From Ruminococcus_C sp963590855 (lineage in GTDB: Bacteria; Bacillota; Clostridia; Oscillospirales; Ruminococcaceae): 47,413 nt of DNA. Location: contig CAVAQT010000018.1 of NCBI GenBank assembly GCA_963590855.1, positions 1 through 47,413 of the forward strand, in the 5' to 3' direction. Both the position numbers and the translations under genes were made by a program. Below, piece by piece: positions 44,134-47,413 of the stretch (position 1 is the stretch's first letter; every line of letters begins with the position of its first letter). The notes under the pieces are model-generated. The model was not told where the DNA came from, did no database searches, and saw only the letters and a program-made list of their open reading frames with translations.

Positions 44134-44276
44134 ACGCAAGCCCTGACGGGCGAATTGGCTTGCAACGATAAGGATATCGGCAAACCAAACGGCTCGGAGA
44201 GCCGGAATTACTTGCGGAGTGCCGCCAGTAACCCCAAAGCACTTTTGACAGCCTGTTCGGACTATCAAAAATGCTA
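44134..44276. other. Candidate origin of transfer (oriT) region
   Basis: The gap between relaxase and primase is dense with inverted repeats: GCAAGCC/GGCTTGC (44136-44142, 44157-44163), CGGCTC-GGA-GAGCCG (44190-44204), and an imperfect AGCAcTTTTGA/TCAAAAaTGCT pair (about 44239-44275). It sits just upstream of the relaxase start, where MobV elements carry oriT. The nick site cannot be assigned. A short minus-strand frame across it looks non-coding. Confidence 0.5.
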
Positions 44277-44293
44277 TTGTGGCTCTGCGAGGC

Positions 44294-44878
44294 TTAATCG
44301 GCGTTCAAACCGCCGAGAAAATCTGCTATGGCAGAAACAGTATGCTTCATATTCACCTTGCCCGACTTGTCAGCCATGATAAATTCCTCACAAAGATACT
44401 CCGCATAGTCGAAATGGTGAAGTGCATACACAAACTTTTCGTCACATTTCTCAATGGGAGTATGTGGAGAAAATTCTCTCCACTCTCGCATCAGCCACAG
44501 GTAGTTGTTAAGCACTTTCCAAGCTGACTTCTCCCATGCTTCATATTCTCGTTTTTCAGCAATTCGTTTTTGATACTCTGAAATCTCAGCAAAAGTGGTC
44601 GTTTTGCCAATGTCAATATGCAGTCCAAAGTCCTCATTCAGTTTCTTCACTGCTTCAATGGGCTTGTCCAGTCTGAACAGCTTTTGCGTGAAGCTGATAA
44701 CATCGTGGTGCTCGCCGCAGCCGAAACAATGAAAGCTGTCAGGATAGATTTTTGCAGAGGGAGTTTTCTCTTGGTGGAACGGACAATGCACCATGCCAGA
44801 TCTGTTTACACACAGTCCGTACCCCTCAGCAACTGTACACATATCAACAGCAAATTTTACTTGCTCAAATAATGTCAC
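44294..44878 (-). CDS. CHC2 zinc-finger primase-like protein
   Basis: 194 residues. The N-terminal CHC2 zinc finger of DnaG-type primases is clear: MVHCPFHQEKTPSAKIYPDS then FHCFGCGEHHDVISF. The toprim catalytic domain is absent; the rest is helical. Such short CHC2 proteins are common on integrative elements and may support element replication or establishment. Its GTG start overlaps the TGA of the upstream gene (GTGA), so it is translationally coupled. Confidence 0.88.
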   Translation of the reverse strand: MTLFEQVKFAVDMCTVAEGYGLCVNRSGMVHCPFHQEKTPSAKIYPDSFHCFGCGEHHDVISFTQKLFRLDKPIEAVKKLNEDFGLHIDIGKTTTFAEISEYQKRIAEKREYEAWEKSAWKVLNNYLWLMREWREFSPHTPIEKCDEKFVYALHHFDYAEYLCEEFIMADKSGKVNMKHTVSAIADFLGGLNAD

Positions 44879-45150
44879 TTCTGAAAATATGCCACAAGGT
44901 CAGATTTGTTGACAAGAATTTTGCCACGCTTGCCCTCACCGGTACGGACAGACTTCACCTTGCCCTGTGCCACAAGCTGGCGGACAGTGTGTTCGGAAAG
45001 CCCGTGAATCACATCTGTGCATTCTTTGATTGTAAGCATTTCAACAGGGTTTGTTTCCTGCGAAATTTGTGTTGAAGCCTTATCATCTGTAAGTTGAATA
45101 AGTAGGTCGATAATGTTGTCTACGATCTCTTTTTTCTGTGTTGTTGTCAT
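44875..45150 (-). CDS. HTH / excisionase-like DNA-binding protein
   Basis: 91 residues. The C-terminal half is a MerR/excisionase-type winged helix: MLTIKECTDVIHGLSEHTVR, then LVAQGKVKSVRTGEGKRGKI and LVNKSDLVAYFQK. The N-terminal 35 residues are an acidic helical extension. It may control excision or element genes. AGAGAGA lies upstream of the ATG. It sits about 100 bp downstream of the DUF3987 gene on the same strand. Confidence 0.8.
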   Translation of the reverse strand: MTTTQKKEIVDNIIDLLIQLTDDKASTQISQETNPVEMLTIKECTDVIHGLSEHTVRQLVAQGKVKSVRTGEGKRGKILVNKSDLVAYFQK

Positions 45151-45249
45151 AATAAAACATCTCTCTTTCTAAGTTTTAATTTGTGGATTTTGGGATTTTT
45201 GCACCTTTTGTATCACAAAAAGCCCAAAAGGTACAAAATACATATTTTC

Positions 45250-46710
45250 TCAATTGAAACAATACGGATTTACCATGATGTCAGTAACCGTCTTGTTGTT
45301 TGTTCCCTTGCTTGTAGAACGGCGAAGATAACCGTATTCTTCGAGCATATCAACCGTTTCGTTAAAGTCCTGAGCGTTTTTGAACAGGGTGCATCTGCAA
45401 AGATGATGCAAATCATTCTGCCTGATACTCGTGATATGCTTAGAACGAATCTTGTTCAGAACACGTTCAGCCTTTACCGTTGCAAAGTCAGTATCACCTA
45501 AGCTGTAAGCATAGATTGCCTGTTCACGGAAGTATTCTCCGACTTCTATAGCATTGCAGAATGTGTCCATGTCCACAGGCTTTTCCGCAGGGGCAACACC
45601 GGTCAGAACGCATTTTACGCAATGAATGATACCGCACAGACGGAGAATAAGTCCATGATACTTACCGCCCCAGTCCTTGCAGAAAGCCATATCTGTGAGA
45701 AGCTTTGGCTCGATATGATGGTTATAATAGTCCACAAATTCATGATAGGTCTGACTGTTAAAGTGGAGATACAGTTCTTTATCCCCGTGATAGTTAAACT
45801 TATTGTCCAATAATTTGTACACAAGCTTTCTGTAGCTATCAGCCACATTCTCAGGTACAGACTGAGTGTCATATCTGCGAGAACCGATATTGCTCTTGGG
45901 AAAACAGTACACAAATCTTGCGATAAGACCGCTGCCACGGAATGCGGTATTGCTTATCATACTGTCGAACACATAGGGCTGACAGGCAAGGCAAACAGAC
46001 ATATAGGGCTTTTTCAGCACAATGCTTTCTCTTGTGGCTCTGTCACTGATGTAAGTTTCTCCATTCCAAGACTTCAAAAGCAAATCAAGATTGGGAATAT
46101 TGTTGCTGTAACGTCCGCTGAAATTGCCAAGCATACCTGCTTCATCTGATATCATCAGCAGTGAGCCATTCTGTTCAAGCTGATTGACGAGGGATTCGGG
46201 AGTAATATCGTCCACAACGATTCTGCGAAAGTTACTTGCAGGAATGTTAGATAGCCTTGTTTGCGGCTCTGCAATCTCGTCAGCTGTCACATCATCTTTC
46301 TTTTCAAGTGCCATAAGTTTGCTCTCTAAAATCTTTCGTTCAGCCTGCAACTTGAAGATATCCTGTTTGTTATTCTCGTTCCAGTTGTTAGCAACCTGTA
46401 TGTACGGCTTCTTCACCATTGAGATTACAGGAGATTTCTTGAAGCTTGGCTCGGCTACTGTCAGCGAGTTAATAACGAGCGGTTCTGTGTGGTCATACTT
46501 GCCTGTCATTCGGTATACTCCCGAAAAGCAATAGCTTACCGCTGTGAGTATTGCTGTGCCTGCCATAGCCACATCGGTTGAGGTTGTAATTGCTATTGCC
46601 TGTGCCATTTCTCTCAATATCGGAGGGAGAGCATTTACAGGGAACGGTAGGAGATTTGTCCCATTGGGACGGAGTGGTGTGGGTGTTGTCCATGGTGTTT
46701 CATTGTTCAA
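45250..46710 (-). CDS. DUF3987 family protein
   Basis: 486 residues with the DUF3987/YfjI-like pattern: PFPVNALPPILREMAQAIAI, then SLTVAEPSFKKSPVISMVKK, VVDDITPESLVNQLEQNGSL, SDEAGMLGNFSGRYSN and FRGSGLIARFVYCFPKSN. These are helicase/ATPase-like proteins of phage and integrative elements, often beside primases. The P-loop position reads PSFKKSP, as in many family members. The TTG at 46710 is the first usable start, but the frame stays open upstream to a TAG near 46792 with protein-like sequence and no ATG/GTG/TTG, so the N-terminus is uncertain. Confidence 0.8.
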   Translation of the reverse strand: MNNETPWTTPTPLRPNGTNLLPFPVNALPPILREMAQAIAITTSTDVAMAGTAILTAVSYCFSGVYRMTGKYDHTEPLVINSLTVAEPSFKKSPVISMVKKPYIQVANNWNENNKQDIFKLQAERKILESKLMALEKKDDVTADEIAEPQTRLSNIPASNFRRIVVDDITPESLVNQLEQNGSLLMISDEAGMLGNFSGRYSNNIPNLDLLLKSWNGETYISDRATRESIVLKKPYMSVCLACQPYVFDSMISNTAFRGSGLIARFVYCFPKSNIGSRRYDTQSVPENVADSYRKLVYKLLDNKFNYHGDKELYLHFNSQTYHEFVDYYNHHIEPKLLTDMAFCKDWGGKYHGLILRLCGIIHCVKCVLTGVAPAEKPVDMDTFCNAIEVGEYFREQAIYAYSLGDTDFATVKAERVLNKIRSKHITSIRQNDLHHLCRCTLFKNAQDFNETVDMLEEYGYLRRSTSKGTNNKTVTDIMVNPYCFN

Positions 46711-46830
46711 TGTTCTATCAACGTCCTTTCTGCTTTTTGTCCTATAAGGAACTTTACCATAGTTGTAAGCAATATTGAGTTTGTTGCTTTGCTATCAGCT
46801 ATCTTTCTCCTTCTGACGTCAATATTTTAG

Positions 46831-46992
46831 TATAACGTTGTATTTTTAGTCCATAATATTACGTTATAATTTGCTGAAGTGCGTTATTTACCTGGTTTTT
46901 GCTATAACGTTTTCTGATTTCGCCGTTATTATCTTGACTATTTCTAACTTGAATGGTATAATATTTGTAACGTATAAATTTATTTACGTTAT
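46831..46992. promoter_or_regulatory. Cluster of TATAACGT operator-like repeats
   Basis: TATAACGT, or its complement ACGTTATA, or close variants at 46831-46838, 46861-46868, 46903-46910, 46968-46976 (TAACGTATA) and 46986-46992 (ACGTTAT), with weaker CGTTAT words at 46882 and 46924. They surround the promoter of the rightward gene and a TATACT box for the leftward genes, as expected for a shared repressor or master regulator of the element. Confidence 0.6.
46934..46962 (+). promoter_or_regulatory. Promoter of the rightmost gene
   Basis: TTGACT (46934-46939), 17-nt spacer, TATAAT (46957-46962), 47 nt before the ATG at 47009. Confidence 0.8.
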
Positions 46993-47008
46993 GGAAAGAG
47001 GATAAAAC

Positions 47009-47413
47009 ATGGGGAAAGATAAAAAAATCCTACTCTATCGAGTTGACGAGCAGGATAAAAATGTAATATTTACAATAACAGAGAATAATGAAAAAGCATG
47101 GGGAGACATTGCTGAGGATAATCAGACAGTCCTTAGCTTTGATGATGTATTCAGAGATATTACTGAATTCAGGGATGGATTTTTGGATTATGAACAGCTC
47201 ACAGATGAACTTATCGGTGTAATCAATGGCAGACATGAAGTATACCAAGAGATACTTGCTAAATTTGATGATAATCGTCTGAATAGTTTCAATTTCTTTA
47301 CACGTTACTATTCCAATGCGCTCCGTGAAGTTTTCACTGCTGCAAGAACAGATATCGATAAGACAGGAGCACTGTTCAATACTCTTACTTTGAAGAAGTC
47401 TACGGAATATGTG
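47009..47413 (+). CDS. Unknown element gene, 3' end outside window
   Basis: 135 codons open to the window edge. It starts MGKDKKILLYRVDEQDKNVI behind AGAGGAT and a consensus promoter. Composition is acidic and rich in Asp, Asn and Phe (LSFDDVFRDITEFRDGFLDY), ending ...TLTLKKSTEYV. No family recognised from the N-terminus. It is transcribed away from the mobility genes and so may open the element's cargo or control region. Confidence 0.7.
   Translation, partial: MGKDKKILLYRVDEQDKNVIFTITENNEKAWGDIAEDNQTVLSFDDVFRDITEFRDGFLDYEQLTDELIGVINGRHEVYQEILAKFDDNRLNSFNFFTRYYSNALREVFTAARTDIDKTGALFNTLTLKKSTEYV

Larger units (their letters stand above)
41478..47413. mobile_element. Integrative mobilizable element inserted at rpsI (right end outside window)
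   Basis: Starts right after rpsI with a minus-strand tyrosine integrase, then a MobV/Pre relaxase, an oriT-like region, a CHC2 primase fragment, an HTH/excisionase-like protein and a DUF3987 protein. Base composition is clearly more AT-rich than the rplM-rpsI side and codon use shifts accordingly. Having a relaxase but no visible type IV secretion genes suggests mobilization by a helper element. The rpsI 3' end is a known integration site for such elements. The second att site and any cargo lie beyond the window. Confidence 0.85.

Noticed and set aside
44083..44268. A 61-codon minus-strand frame between relaxase and primase
   Set aside because: It runs through the inverted repeats of the oriT-like region, lacks a ribosome-binding site and has a non-protein-like composition.
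45203..45232. Hairpin ACCTTTTG/CAAAAGGT as a terminator of the DUF3987 gene
   Set aside because: The stem is AT-rich with a 14-nt loop and no T-run directly after it on the minus strand; too weak to list as a terminator.

Overview
The window looks like a chromosomal segment of an anaerobic, cellulose-degrading Ruminococcus (Firmicutes, Oscillospirales). The clues are two secreted dockerin-bearing glycoside hydrolases (a GH74 xyloglucanase and a GH9-CBM3 cellulase) with Thr-rich linkers, a Na+-pumping biotin-dependent decarboxylase operon, PPDK, glycogen enzymes, sporulation-type coat proteins, and very regular TTGACA-17-TATAAT promoters. A human-gut species near R. champanellensis is a reasonable guess. 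That is inference only; no database was searched.

Layout. 1-816: end of ppdK. 817-4305: a small-RNA candidate, a DUF378 membrane protein and a three-gene cluster of peptidoglycan-binding / SpoIID-like proteins. 4357-7665 (minus): a YkgJ-type cysteine-cluster protein, ilvE, two small unknowns and a VanY-type carboxypeptidase with a Big2 domain. 8024-13816: convergent GH74 and GH9 dockerin enzymes. 13945-15503: a ribbon-helix-helix regulator with likely operator repeats, a SLOG-family protein and two spore-coat-like genes. 15709-17716: aguA-aguB (agmatine to putrescine). 18061-19920: a secreted C39-type peptidase with about 18 cell-wall/glucan-binding repeats, followed by a structured-RNA candidate and a 172-bp palindromic MITE-like element. 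20472-23872 (minus): oadA-oadG-biotin carrier-oadB. 24278-29400: a three-gene operon encoding a TerB_N/TerB_C protein, a BrxD-like P-loop ATPase and an Lhr/BrxHI-like helicase. 29520-31144: two membrane proteins. 31169-35127 (minus): malQ-glgP with ATGA coupling. 35260-39617: a small CmpB-like membrane protein, pyrB with a PyrI-like zinc tail, an HD-domain protein and asnB. 39738-41477: a small membrane protein, a DUF2185-like protein, and the rplM-rpsI operon with its L13 leader.

From just after rpsI to the right edge the DNA is more AT-rich and carries a mobilizable integrative element. It has a tyrosine integrase abutting the rpsI 3' end, a MobV/Pre relaxase (interrupted by a 10-N scaffold gap), an oriT-like region, a CHC2 primase fragment, an HTH/excisionase-like protein, a DUF3987 protein, a cluster of TATAACGT operator-like repeats and the start of an unknown gene cut by the window edge. 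Only one end of the element is present.

The best candidate for an under-described system is the TerB-ATPase-helicase operon. Its second and third genes resemble the BrxD/BrxHI pair of type 2 BREX, but no methyltransferase, PglZ or BrxC is present. Other notable points are the inverted repeats bracketing the integrase promoter, the PyrB with a PyrI-type zinc motif, the sRNA candidate at 1003-1162, the MITE-like palindrome, and evidence that the N-gap is an assembly artefact that collapses to restore one relaxase gene.
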